Origin: a virus
IMG/VR virus record: IMGVR_UViG_3300006916_000042
Coordinates: 62,001-126,000 of that record
Strand: one strand, 5' to 3'
DNA: 64,000 bases
The notes under the pieces are model-generated. The model did not search any database, was not told where the DNA came from, and saw only the letters and a list, made by a program, of their open reading frames with translations. Below are positions 1 through 8,761 of this stretch, piece by piece. The first letter of the stretch is position 1. Every line of letters starts with the position of its first letter. A program made the translations under genes and the position numbers.

Positions 1-1
1 G

Positions 2-1273
2 GATGAGAACGGGGAATGGAAGATTGCCTATAATGATTATGAGGAAGAATGGGCTGAGTTTGATGGTAATCCGGGTGTTCACACAGACAACAAAGAAAAG
101 AAGAAGATGACCATGAAGACACTCAAGCAGAAGATCACCGAAGCTAACGTCAGGGGTAGATCACCACGTAGTGTTGGTTTGAAGGTTGGTGCTGATGGAG
201 TGTTAGATGGTGGAACAGTCAGACCTGTGAGTAAGACCAGAACCCGTGGCAACATGGGTCGGAAGAATGATCCTGCACGTTCAAAGAAGGTTGATGATGG
301 CTCCACAAGAACACAGGTTAATAGGGCTGCAAAATCCAATCCAAGGCAACCACGGGTGAACTCGACTGCAAAAGGTGGCCAGCCAACTGATAGTGTCCAG
401 TCTCGTACATCAAGATCAAACAACACAACCGTAGCCAAGGCCCGTGAGAGAATTGCAAGACGGCAGGAGAGACAGGCTGCTTCAAAAGCTCGTTCTGCTG
501 GTGTTAAGCTAAAACCAACAACAGGTGGTAGAGACAGTCCGGAAACCAACAATACTGCAACTAAACCACAGGCAGGACCGGCAAGGAATCCAAGGTTCAG
601 ACAGGTTGGCCAGAAAACCAATCCACGGGCTGCTACAGCACCAAGCACTGTTAGAACACGTGGCAATATAGGTCGGAAGACTGACCCGGCTCGTGCTGTT
701 GGTAAGCCAACAACTGGCAGAGACAGTCCTGAGACCAATAACACTGCAACTAAACCTAAAGTCTCAAGACAGCAGGCCCAGAAGAGAAATGGTGCTACAG
801 CTAAAACCACAACAAAATTGGCTCAAGCAACAAGTGTGGGATCAAATTCGAAGAGACCGGATCGTGCTAGACCCGGTGCTACAGCTAAAACTACAACAAA
901 ATTGGCTCAAGCAACCATGGTTGGCTCAAATTCAAGAAGAACAGGTGCCCAAGGGCAGGGAAATCAGGTAAATAGAGCTAGGAAGGCTGGGGATCAACAT
1001 CCACCGTCTGTTGGGGTGGCTAAAAAGCCGGGTGATCAACATCCAGTCAACAAGCCAAGCATTGCTAATGCACCAAAGCCAAGAAGCAAGCCAGCAGTGC
1101 CGAAGCCAGCAGTGGCAAAGAGAACAACAACCATCTCCAAGCAGAAGCCTAAGTCTGGTGGGCAGACCACATACAAAGCCAATTACAAAGGTGGACAAGG
1201 CCAAAAGGCTGTTTCACTGAGTCGAATTAACCAAAACACAAGAACCAGAGCACCAAAGGACAGAGTACGATGA
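2..1273 (+). CDS. Basic repeat-rich internal/core protein with capsid-targeting-like motif (5' partial)
   Basis: I do not recognise a known enzyme. The frame is open to the left window edge, and codons 2-106 look coding (acidic, Trp-containing), so the gene may start outside the window. Alternatively it starts at ATG 107 or 113. The ATG at 113 begins MKTLKQKITE, a ten-residue peptide ending in Glu that matches the T4 capsid-targeting pattern (T4 internal proteins begin MKTYQEFIAE), cleaved by the gp21 protease after I/L-x-E. The rest is strongly basic, Lys/Arg/Thr/Asn/Gln-rich, and has internal duplications: two TRGN(M/I)GRK blocks, two GRDSPETNNTATKP blocks and two GATAKTTTKLAQAT blocks. Such composition suits a DNA-associated protein inside the capsid. 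Its stop overlaps the next start by ATGA. Confidence 0.6.
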   Translation, partial: DENGEWKIAYNDYEEEWAEFDGNPGVHTDNKEKKKMTMKTLKQKITEANVRGRSPRSVGLKVGADGVLDGGTVRPVSKTRTRGNMGRKNDPARSKKVDDGSTRTQVNRAAKSNPRQPRVNSTAKGGQPTDSVQSRTSRSNNTTVAKARERIARRQERQAASKARSAGVKLKPTTGGRDSPETNNTATKPQAGPARNPRFRQVGQKTNPRAATAPSTVRTRGNIGRKTDPARAVGKPTTGRDSPETNNTATKPKVSRQQAQKRNGATAKTTTKLAQATSVGSNSKRPDRARPGATAKTTTKLAQATMVGSNSRRTGAQGQGNQVNRARKAGDQHPPSVGVAKKPGDQHPVNKPSIANAPKPRSKPAVPKPAVAKRTTTISKQKPKSGGQTTYKANYKGGQGQKAVSLSRINQNTRTRAPKDRVR

Positions 1274-3387
1274 GAAATCATTACAACCAATTCAGAACAG
1301 ATGACAAACTGACTGAGGCAACACGTAAAATCTATAATGGAACACGTGATGATCAGACAGATCAGTTTACCATGACTGAGGAAGCTCTCACAGAGATGTC
1401 CGGTAAGGTCAAGGGTGATTTCACACCGGCTATGCTAAAACAGCTTAAGAGTGGCTTTGCAGCTATCAAGAGCCTGAAGCCGGGTACAGAGCACCACAAG
1501 AAGCTTGTAGGGATGCTGAACACACTTGACAAGAAGCAGATGGCTGCACTGGCTGATGCTGAAATCAAGTGGGTGTCTGATATTGCCGGTGCTCGTTTGA
1601 ATGAAAATGCAGACAGTCTCGTGTCCAGAGCATCTGCTGCCATGACTTCAATGACCAAGGTTGGATTCGGGAGCACTGCACCTAAAGTATCCGGAATGTC
1701 CCCATCAGGGCCGTTTGGAATGATCAGTGAAGGTAAGAAAGATTCGTGGAAAAACATGGATATGTCACACATGTCACCTAAAGCTGGTAAGAAAGCTTGG
1801 GCTAAAACTGAGAAAAAGGGACTTAAACGTGATCAGCAGGATGAAGCATATAATAAGGATGCTGTTGATAAAGAAATCAAGAAAGATACACGTATCAAAG
1901 GTAAAGAAGCCAAGAAAATTCATGGTCTTTTGAAGGGTTGGAGAGGTTCCAAGAAATCTGTTGATGAAGGTAAGGGTGATGAGCCACGTTCAGATTACAA
2001 GTCCGGTTCTGATGACAAACAGAGCAACAGTGCCCGTTGGAGAGCAGAACAACGTCTGAAGAGACGTGACCAGCAGGATGAAGAAGAGCAGATTGATGAA
2101 AAATGGGATGCTGATCGTGTCCGTGATGAATTCGACAGTAACATGAATCTGACTGTTGCACAGCTTGCCAGAATGGCTGGTATGTCAACACAAGAAGTCA
2201 AAAAGATTCTGATGTCAGAGTCTGATCTTTATGAAATGAAGATGACCCATAATGATGCTAAAAAACTCTATAAACAGGGTAAAATTGATGCTGCTTGGAA
2301 AAAGGCCCAAGAAGATGAAGGTCTTGATAAGAACATGACCAAAGAAAAATGGTTGAAGTGGATGGGTAGTCTGAATGAATCCAAGTCTGCATCCGGCTAT
2401 GAAATCTACCACAAAGATTATTCCACTGCCGTCCAACATGCTATCAAACAGGCTGAGAAGCAGGGTTATGAAGTTGATATGGAAGATGTTTCAGACAAGA
2501 TTGCATCCGGACCACGTAAGCCATCTGAGGGGAAGACAAACTCTTTCCACATCAAGGTGACCAAGAATGGTAAGCCAGTCAACAAGACTCTGAACATGCA
2601 GGTATTCAACACTGGCAGAAAGTATGAACTCAATATGTATGTTGAGGAAGCTGGCCAGATTGATGAAAGTGATGACAGAGCAACAGTGCTTTGGAATAAA
2701 GTTTTTGATGATTTAGACTCAAAATTTAAGACCTTTGATGGTAAAAAAATGCAACATCATCAAAAAATTTCTAAGTACCTACAACAACAAAGAATTCCTC
2801 AAAATGTAGCCACATCTGTTGTTTTGGATTATTCAGATTATCGTATGAATATTAAGAGTAAGGATGAGGCAATTAAAACTATTGTACAAAACCATCCACC
2901 TAAAAAAGTGAACGAAGAGCAGATTGCTGAGATTGCACCACTGGTTGCTGCTGGTGCCCGTGCACTGACACGTTATGCAGTCACAAAGGCTGTTGAAAAG
3001 GGTGCTGAGAAGATCAAGTCCAAGATGCAGTCTGAGGAAGATGATGACGAAAAGGTTAAGAAGTCAAAGTCCGACAAGGATGTCGTGGACGTTTCCGATG
3101 ATGATGTTGTTGATACATCACCAGTGGACAAAGACGACAAGACCAAGAAGAAGAGTGAAGTCAACGAACTGTCATCAGCTAAACTTAGAGCATATAAAGA
3201 CGAAGCTGATAAAAGCAGTGATCATAAGAGATATAAAGGTTCTGAATTAGCCCGTAAGAAGCTTGGTAAGGGTAAAAAAGCAATTGAGCCAGAAAAAGTC
3301 AGAGTATATGCTAAAGAAGAAAATGAAAGTTTTGCAGATCGTTTTACTGCTAAATACTATAATAGAACCGTAAAGGGAGAAGAATAA
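1270..3387 (+). CDS. Large prohead-core/internal protein with multiple protease-site modules
   Basis: 705 residues, highly charged, Lys/Asp/Glu-rich, with no membrane segment or enzyme motif that I recognise. It carries many possible T4 gp21-type cleavage sites (I/L/V-x-E): LTEA near residue 15, QIDE, QIDES, EEQIAE and VNEL. Near the C-terminus is an NELSSAKLRAYKDEA module that recurs in the 4157-5683 protein. Acidic stretches alternate with basic ones (for example EEDDDEKVKK). The position between other CTS-type proteins suggests a head-core protein processed during maturation. The start at 1270 overlaps the previous stop (ATGA) and the stop overlaps the next start (TAATG). The function is inferred from composition and context only. 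Confidence 0.75.
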   Translation: MRNHYNQFRTDDKLTEATRKIYNGTRDDQTDQFTMTEEALTEMSGKVKGDFTPAMLKQLKSGFAAIKSLKPGTEHHKKLVGMLNTLDKKQMAALADAEIKWVSDIAGARLNENADSLVSRASAAMTSMTKVGFGSTAPKVSGMSPSGPFGMISEGKKDSWKNMDMSHMSPKAGKKAWAKTEKKGLKRDQQDEAYNKDAVDKEIKKDTRIKGKEAKKIHGLLKGWRGSKKSVDEGKGDEPRSDYKSGSDDKQSNSARWRAEQRLKRRDQQDEEEQIDEKWDADRVRDEFDSNMNLTVAQLARMAGMSTQEVKKILMSESDLYEMKMTHNDAKKLYKQGKIDAAWKKAQEDEGLDKNMTKEKWLKWMGSLNESKSASGYEIYHKDYSTAVQHAIKQAEKQGYEVDMEDVSDKIASGPRKPSEGKTNSFHIKVTKNGKPVNKTLNMQVFNTGRKYELNMYVEEAGQIDESDDRATVLWNKVFDDLDSKFKTFDGKKMQHHQKISKYLQQQRIPQNVATSVVLDYSDYRMNIKSKDEAIKTIVQNHPPKKVNEEQIAEIAPLVAAGARALTRYAVTKAVEKGAEKIKSKMQSEEDDDEKVKKSKSDKDVVDVSDDDVVDTSPVDKDDKTKKKSEVNELSSAKLRAYKDEADKSSDHKRYKGSELARKKLGKGKKAIEPEKVRVYAKEENESFADRFTAKYYNRTVKGEE

Positions 3388-3725
3388 TGCCACTCTGGGG
3401 TAACATAGACAGGGCTAATAATAGTCCTAAACAGGTAGTTATGCAAGTAAATCAAGCATATACGGCCAATAATTATGCTGGACTTTACAACAACGTCACA
3501 ACTGGTGCCAGTATAGCTGGTGCTAATGTTGGTGTGTTTGGTGTGTCAGCAACAGAAGTTGCCAACACATCTTCAGAATCGGTTGCACATGCAGGCTGGA
3601 CTTTGAGAACAGAAGGAACTGGTGGTCGTGCCGGTCGTGTTCATCATGAAGTTCTGGTAGCTATGTCATCCATGACTGGTGATGCAGCAGGCAATACGGA
3701 TAATACAGTATTCCCCGGAGTCTAA
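3387..3725 (+). CDS. Conserved small virion-type protein, unknown function
   Basis: 112 residues beginning MPLWGNIDRANNSPK and ending in a Gly-rich part with GWTLRTEGTGGRAGRVHHE. From memory, proteins of this MxxWGN...GRAGRVxxE type are widespread in marine T4-like phages as uncharacterised structural proteins. There are no Cys pairs, membrane segments or catalytic motifs. It starts in a TAATG overlap with the preceding core protein and is followed after 3 nt by a CTS-tagged gene, so it sits within the head/core operon. It may be a capsid decoration or core component; nothing in the sequence decides this. Confidence 0.75.
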   Translation: MPLWGNIDRANNSPKQVVMQVNQAYTANNYAGLYNNVTTGASIAGANVGVFGVSATEVANTSSESVAHAGWTLRTEGTGGRAGRVHHEVLVAMSSMTGDAAGNTDNTVFPGV

Positions 3726-3728
3726 TCC

Positions 3729-4157
3729 ATGAATACGTTTAAGCAATATCTTGCTGAAATCAAGATTGCCCGACACAATATGCCACAGGTTAATACCGGT
3801 GATATAGAAGATATGCTGAAATGGGTTGCAGCTAAAGGGATCGTTATTTCCAAAGGGAGTATCGATCCCAAAAAGCTGATTCCAATTCAGGATATCCACA
3901 AAAAAGCTGTTAAGGCAATCGTCAAATCTAAAGCACCGGCTGCAATGAACAAACCATTGTTGATTTCCGGTGATAATCATCTGTTGGATGGACATCACCG
4001 GTATGCTGCTGCCATTGAACTAAACCGGAAGGTGAAGTTTATCCGGATCAACCTGCCTGTTTTGAAGGCACTTGATGCTTTGAAAAAGTTTCCGAAGACA
4101 GAATTCCGTGCAAAGGGAGCTATCTCCGGTGCAAAACATTATAAGGAACTTCAATAA
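3729..4157 (+). CDS. CTS-tagged ParB/sulfiredoxin-like domain protein
   Basis: 142 residues. It begins MNTFKQYLAE, a capsid-targeting peptide ending at Glu10 (cleavage pattern L-x-E), so the mature protein is probably packaged with the DNA. Residues 45-105 resemble the ParB/Srx fold: KLIPIQDIHK, then PLLISGDNHLLDGHHRYAAAIEL, where the DGHHRYAAA element corresponds to the G-x-R/H-R-x-x-AA signature of ParB-type nucleotide-binding domains. Known members include DNA-binding partition proteins, nucleases and NTP-dependent switches. A GGAG lies upstream of the ATG. The stop overlaps the next start (TAATG). Packaging and injection into the host are inferred from the CTS. Confidence 0.75.
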   Translation: MNTFKQYLAEIKIARHNMPQVNTGDIEDMLKWVAAKGIVISKGSIDPKKLIPIQDIHKKAVKAIVKSKAPAAMNKPLLISGDNHLLDGHHRYAAAIELNRKVKFIRINLPVLKALDALKKFPKTEFRAKGAISGAKHYKELQ

Positions 4158-5683
4158 TGAAATCATTCAGACAGTACATAAAAGAAGATGTTGATCTTAT
4201 GCCAGCATCCACCACGGATGACCTGCAACCGGATAATGTTGGGCAGATTGCTAACATAAACATCATGCTCAAGAGAGTTTCAAACGACATATACAAGAAC
4301 CCGTATGAGGCTCTTCAACGTCTGAGACAACAGCTTGCATATTACTCAATCCATCTCCCAAAATTCATATTCACCAATCCAACATCAGGTGAAACAGCCT
4401 TTGAGGTCCAGCAATTCGGTGGACCCATTGGTATGGATACCACTGGTCGTGTCAAGACAGAGGCCGATCCAGCCAGCATGTTCATTTACTTCTCATGGAA
4501 TGTAAACGATGAGGGTATGTATGAGATTGATGCTGAGTTGATGGATGAAGACAATCTTGAAGGTATTCTGGGTGGTCAGGAAGAAGATGCAGACGATGCC
4601 AATGCACTTGCATACCGTCAGGCAGACAACATCATGGGTGAGGAAACTCTTGATGAAGAACAGATTGATGAAATCTCAAAAAAGAAACGTGATGAGTATG
4701 GTGAGAAGGCCGGAAAGTCTTGGCAGAAAGCACAGGATGACTATCATGGTAATCAGACCGGTGGATATCTGAAGAAGAAGGCTGGACAGACTCTCAACAA
4801 GAGAGAACGTGGTTTTGCATCACTCAAAAAACGTCTTCAAAAAGAAGAAGACCTAGACGAAGGTCTGTTTGACCGGTTCAAGTCCAAGGAAAAGAAGCCA
4901 ACAAGAGGAATAAAGAGTAATTCATCTGGTGCTACTGGTGGAAAGTGGAGAGCCAATTTTGAGTGGGGTGAGCTAGACAACAACGAAAACAAGTCTATCC
5001 TGAAGAAGGGCAGAGCCAACCTGATTGCACACTACGGTTACGGTTTCACTTTGAAGGATGGTAATAAATCACTGGGTGATGGTCACTGGAGATATTCCAA
5101 GGGCTTCACATTCGAAGATGGTCCACTCAAGGGTAAGACCTTCCCAACACCTGAGAAGGTTCTGGCTGCTGTTTCAAACATCAGGGAAGAACTTATTGAT
5201 GAGAATGCTGCACGATTGGCTTGGGCTGTTGCAAACACAGATGCTGGTAAAGCTGTTGGTAAACGATTTATTCAATCAAAAGCACGTGGCATTAAAGGGT
5301 TGGCACAAAAGAGTCTACCTCTTGGGCCAAAGATTAACGAACTTTCCCCAACCACATACAAATCATACAAGGACAGAGCTTCCGGTGAGAAGAGAACTCT
5401 CGACTGGGTTGGTGATGATGAGGATGAAGCCACACGGAGAAAAAAGGCCAACCGTACACGTGGTATAAAACAAGCAAAGTCCAAGACAAATATCAATGAA
5501 CTGTCACCAGACAAACTACAACGTTATGCTGCTGCTGCTCATAATGACAAGTATCACAACCAGCAATTAAAGAAGTACAGTACCAAAAAAGAGTTTAGAG
5601 ATGAAGCTGATAGTGTTATAAATAAAAGAGACCGTGGGCTTAAACAAGCACGTAAGAAGCTTGGACTAAACAAAGAGCAATAA
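4157..5683 (+). CDS. CTS-tagged internal/core protein with repeated cleavable modules
   Basis: 508 residues beginning MKSFRQYIKE, a CTS-like peptide with Glu10. The N-terminal 120 residues look globular. The C-terminal two thirds contain at least three copies of a charged module that follows an IDE or INE site: IDEISKKKRDEYGEKAGKSW, INELSPTTYKSYKDRASGEK and INELSPDKLQRYAAAAHNDK, each ending in a basic helix such as RERGFASLKKRL or KQARKKLGL. One copy occurs at the end of the 1270-3387 protein. This beads-on-a-string layout with protease sites between modules suggests proteolysis during head maturation. No catalytic motif is seen. It is probably a prohead core or injected protein. Confidence 0.75.
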   Translation: MKSFRQYIKEDVDLMPASTTDDLQPDNVGQIANINIMLKRVSNDIYKNPYEALQRLRQQLAYYSIHLPKFIFTNPTSGETAFEVQQFGGPIGMDTTGRVKTEADPASMFIYFSWNVNDEGMYEIDAELMDEDNLEGILGGQEEDADDANALAYRQADNIMGEETLDEEQIDEISKKKRDEYGEKAGKSWQKAQDDYHGNQTGGYLKKKAGQTLNKRERGFASLKKRLQKEEDLDEGLFDRFKSKEKKPTRGIKSNSSGATGGKWRANFEWGELDNNENKSILKKGRANLIAHYGYGFTLKDGNKSLGDGHWRYSKGFTFEDGPLKGKTFPTPEKVLAAVSNIREELIDENAARLAWAVANTDAGKAVGKRFIQSKARGIKGLAQKSLPLGPKINELSPTTYKSYKDRASGEKRTLDWVGDDEDEATRRKKANRTRGIKQAKSKTNINELSPDKLQRYAAAAHNDKYHNQQLKKYSTKKEFRDEADSVINKRDRGLKQARKKLGLNKEQ

Positions 5684-5689
5684 GAAGAA

Positions 5690-6091
5690 ATGAGTAGTCT
5701 AGTGTATGATTTGAATGAGAAGAACTTTATGATTTATGCAATGAAGCATTATGATTCACCCCATTGCACTTTGAGTGAGTTTGATGAAGACCTGAAGAGG
5801 GTCAAGTGGATCAAAAGGCTTATTGGCAGGTATGAAACAACAGGGGAGTTGAAAGAACGGATGATACTTAATCATATCACTGTTCTTTCAAACGTTTTCG
5901 GGGCCGACTTCACTACGAGACTCCTGTTATTCAAGTTGGATCAGGAACGGTATCCAATCATCAAGGCTTTTCTTCTATATCTCCAATACCTACCAAGAGA
6001 ACAGGTCGTAAGGTACATTGATGGGAATACCGTGAATCTGAAAGACATCACGATGAACCAACAAGTGGTGGACAGACTGAGGATAATCTGA
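5690..6091 (+). CDS. Conserved T4-like phage protein, unknown function
   Basis: 133 residues, soluble and mostly helical in appearance (MSSLVYDLNEKNFMIYAMKHY at the start, REQVVRYIDG near the end). I recall similar proteins in T4-like cyanophages beside structural genes, but no function is known to me. It has no Cys, no membrane segment and no CTS. GAAGAAATG supplies a weak ribosome site. The stop overlaps the next ATG (TGATG), suggesting coupled translation with the following basic protein. Confidence 0.75.
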   Translation: MSSLVYDLNEKNFMIYAMKHYDSPHCTLSEFDEDLKRVKWIKRLIGRYETTGELKERMILNHITVLSNVFGADFTTRLLLFKLDQERYPIIKAFLLYLQYLPREQVVRYIDGNTVNLKDITMNQQVVDRLRII

Positions 6092-6501
6092 TGGACAAGA
6101 AAAAGAACAATGTTGCCAAGGACCTACGTACACCCAAGTACCGTAAGAGAGTCGTGGCATTAAAGAACAAGAGGCTTCCCCGTAAGGAAAAGCATAAGGC
6201 AATGGCTGAAGATGCACCAGCCAATGCAACTGGTCCAGCCGTCCCCGGTACAGGTGACACGGGTGAGGTTTTCGTCAAGAAGAAGAAGTTTGCTGGCAAG
6301 ACCTGTTTTGAAGTGAACGGTGACACATACCACAAGTGCCTACAAGGCAAGAAGCAATACAAGCACTGGAAGTCATATGTGGGTGAGTGTGATACTGGCA
6401 AGGCTATCCGTGAGTATGCATACAAGAACCGGGATGAACCAATCATCGTTCAGGATGAACGTACCGGGGCTATGACATACATCAAGTATGGCAAGAAGTA
6501 A
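6091..6501 (+). CDS. Small basic phage protein, unknown function
   Basis: 136 residues. The first 45 are strongly basic (KKKNNVAKDLRTPKYRKR). A Pro/Ala/Gly-rich linker follows, then a folded-looking C-terminal half with three Cys (KTCFEVNGDTYHKC and YVGECDTGKA) and a final TYIKYGKK. The Cys spacing does not form a standard zinc ribbon. It has TGATG/TAATG overlaps on both sides, so it belongs to the head/core operon. No function is recognised. Confidence 0.7.
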   Translation: MDKKKNNVAKDLRTPKYRKRVVALKNKRLPRKEKHKAMAEDAPANATGPAVPGTGDTGEVFVKKKKFAGKTCFEVNGDTYHKCLQGKKQYKHWKSYVGECDTGKAIREYAYKNRDEPIIVQDERTGAMTYIKYGKK

Positions 6502-6764
6502 TGAAGACGTTTAGGGAGTTTATGAGTGAATCATTATCGTTTGGTCAAAAGAGTGGTAACTGGGTATTGATCAGATCACCCAATGGTGATTGGGAAATTG
6601 AAGGTTGGTATAAATCTAAAGCTGATGCCGTTTGGTCTGCACAGTCATGGTCAGATACCCAAGACAGACCAAAAAAATCTGCCGGGTATGGATATGAACT
6701 AAACAATGGTAAATGGTTGGTAATCAAAAAATCAGACATGGAGAAGGCTGGATTCGTAAAATGA
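6501..6764 (+). CDS. Small CTS-tagged internal protein
   Basis: 87 residues beginning MKTFREFMSE, a CTS-like decapeptide with Glu10 (Met replaces the usual Ile/Leu at P3). The mature part of about 77 residues has a compact Trp-rich look (GNWVLIRSPNGDWEIEGWY, then ADAVWSAQSW, then NNGKWLVIKK). Its size resembles T4 internal proteins IPI-IPIII, which are packaged and injected to counter host defences. The role here is inferred only from the targeting peptide and size. It starts in a TAATG overlap, and its TGA overlaps the endolysin ATG. Confidence 0.75.
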   Translation: MKTFREFMSESLSFGQKSGNWVLIRSPNGDWEIEGWYKSKADAVWSAQSWSDTQDRPKKSAGYGYELNNGKWLVIKKSDMEKAGFVK

Positions 6765-7468
6765 CCAGAATAGACAAACGATATCAAAAACACATGGCCG
6801 ATCTTGGACTCTATCAGGGAAATATTGATGGACTCTATGGTCCTATGTCGAAACAATCTGTCATCATGTTCCAGAGAATGTCTGGTCTGGTAACAGACGG
6901 CAAGGTTGGATCGAAGACCAAGGCCAAGTTTGAAGAGTCTCTGAGAACTTCACCAGATGATAATGTTCACAACCCAACCATTGAGACCAAGCCATATTCA
7001 GTATGGCCCAAAGAACGTATGTCTGACCTACGGTCATTCTATGGCCGGGTGGGACAAAACCAGACACAGATACAGATGCCATACAAGCTCAAACTGGCTT
7101 GGGACACAAAGGTGGTGCTAAGTAAGATAACATGCCATGAGAAGGTCTCCAAGAGCCTTCAGGGTATATTTGAACAGATAGCATCCGACTACACACCAGA
7201 AGAACGGGCTGAACATGGCTTCGATCTGTTTGGTGGGTGCCTGAACGTCCGTAAGATTAGGGGTGGTAACCGTTGGTCCACACATGCATGGGGTATTGCA
7301 ATCGACATGGACCCAGCTAGGAACGGCCTGAGAACCAAGTGGAAAGATGCACACTTCTCTCATCCGGATTGTGCAAAGTTTGTACAGGCTTTCAGAGATG
7401 AAGGCTGGTATTCACTTGGCATGGAAAGAAACTATGATCCGATGCATTTCCAAGCTTGTTACAGGTAA
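6761..7468 (+). CDS. Endolysin: peptidoglycan-binding domain plus M15-type peptidase
   Basis: 235 residues with start chosen at 6761, where ATGA couples it to the previous stop; an upstream in-frame ATG at 6713 would lie inside the previous gene. Residues 1-60 form a PG_binding_1 repeat (QKHMADLGLYQGNIDGLYGP, then KVGSKTKAKF). Residues 105-235 carry the VanY/M15 zinc peptidase signature: S173-x-H175-x-x-G178-x-A180-x-D182, and H229 in DPMHFQ. M15 endolysins cleave the peptide cross-bridges of peptidoglycan. No signal peptide is visible, so it should need a holin. Two holin-like genes follow within 2.4 kb, making a lysis cassette. Confidence 0.88.
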   Translation: MTRIDKRYQKHMADLGLYQGNIDGLYGPMSKQSVIMFQRMSGLVTDGKVGSKTKAKFEESLRTSPDDNVHNPTIETKPYSVWPKERMSDLRSFYGRVGQNQTQIQMPYKLKLAWDTKVVLSKITCHEKVSKSLQGIFEQIASDYTPEERAEHGFDLFGGCLNVRKIRGGNRWSTHAWGIAIDMDPARNGLRTKWKDAHFSHPDCAKFVQAFRDEGWYSLGMERNYDPMHFQACYR

Positions 7469-7474
7469 AAACAG

Positions 7475-8761
7475 ATGGCAACATTTAGAATAGATAGCAA
7501 CATAGCAGACCCAAACAACCACACAACATCGTATGAAGTGTTTATGTTAGCAGATTCAACAGGTAATGTTGTTTCTCTTTCAAGTACATCAGCATCCGAA
7601 AATTCCTCAACAAATACCGTTATTGGTATCAATGAGAACAATTCTTCCACCACCCCATTAGCAAACAATGCAACATTTACCGGTGAGTGGGAAGATGTGG
7701 GTGTATATGATTCTGTGACAGTTGCCATTGCCACGGATCAGAATGGTTATTATAGTGTTCAGTTTTCTCCAGATGGAGTGAACCAAGACTCAACTCTGAC
7801 CCGATACCATAGAACAAATCGTATCAATGCACCACATAAATTCACAATCACCAGACGTTATTGTAGAGTTGTTTTCACTAACGATAATGACAGTGGTTCA
7901 GCACAGTCTTATTTTAGACTGCAAACTATGTTCAGTAACGATAGGTCGGCTTTGAATGCACCACTGGATGCAGTGCTTGCACAGGATTATGATGCTGAAG
8001 CTGTTAGACCAACCGATTATAAATATGAAGTTGCTTTAGGATTGAGACAAGGCCAACAGACTTGGAATAAGTGGGGTTATAATAGCACTGTCCCAAATAG
8101 CACCGTTGAATCTACAGTATGGACTGAAGGTGGAAGACTGGTTCCATTGACCGGGGCAAACACAATTAATATCAGATCATCAAGTGCATCTGATAACGTG
8201 TCACAAACAGGTGCACAATCAATTATCATATATGGTAATGATGCTAATAATAAGGCAACATTGGAAGTTGTTCAACTTAATGGAACATCCAATGTAAGCA
8301 CTGTAAATGAATATGTCGGTATCAACCGTATGGCTATTTATCTGGCAGGTTCATCCGGTCTTAACACTGGTAATATTACAGCAACAGCAGTAACAGCCGG
8401 GACCAGACAAGGTATTATTCCTGCCGGTGAGGGTTCAACACAGCAGGCATTCTTTTTCGTTCAGAGAGACCACACTGCTCTTGTTGACTGGTTGTGGATC
8501 AATGTAAGTAAGCAAGCTGGTAAAAACCCAATTGTTACATTGAAAATGTGGGTAAAATCACTTGTCTCTGGTGCACGATATGAGGTGTTCAGGGCAATTA
8601 TTGATACTACTGTTGAAAACGTTGTTGAACTCAAACCATCACAACCATTTGTTGTGGGTGAAGAATCATTATTGGAATTGACAGCAACATCTGATAAAGA
8701 CGATACGGTTGTAAGTGCACGATTCAGTCTTATTGAAACGAGACTGGTAGAAAGTACCTAA
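7475..8761 (+). CDS. Probable virion/tail-associated beta-rich protein
   Basis: 428 residues, Ser/Thr/Asn-rich with alternating beta-type sequence, no Cys-rich motif and no membrane segment. Segments such as ATFTGEWEDVGVYDSVTVA and GYYSVQFSPDGVN resemble jelly-roll or immunoglobulin-like folds seen in phage surface proteins. It lies between the endolysin and the holin-like genes. A role in the virion or in adhesion is inferred from composition. There is no sequence relationship that I can name. Confidence 0.7.
   Translation: MATFRIDSNIADPNNHTTSYEVFMLADSTGNVVSLSSTSASENSSTNTVIGINENNSSTTPLANNATFTGEWEDVGVYDSVTVAIATDQNGYYSVQFSPDGVNQDSTLTRYHRTNRINAPHKFTITRRYCRVVFTNDNDSGSAQSYFRLQTMFSNDRSALNAPLDAVLAQDYDAEAVRPTDYKYEVALGLRQGQQTWNKWGYNSTVPNSTVESTVWTEGGRLVPLTGANTINIRSSSASDNVSQTGAQSIIIYGNDANNKATLEVVQLNGTSNVSTVNEYVGINRMAIYLAGSSGLNTGNITATAVTAGTRQGIIPAGEGSTQQAFFFVQRDHTALVDWLWINVSKQAGKNPIVTLKMWVKSLVSGARYEVFRAIIDTTVENVVELKPSQPFVVGEESLLELTATSDKDDTVVSARFSLIETRLVEST

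Noticed and set aside
79-810. A 243-codon minus-strand open frame opposite the basic repeat protein
   Set aside because: Its hydrophobic product is the mirror of Lys/Arg/Thr-rich codons on the plus strand; it has no ribosome site or context and lies against all neighbouring genes.
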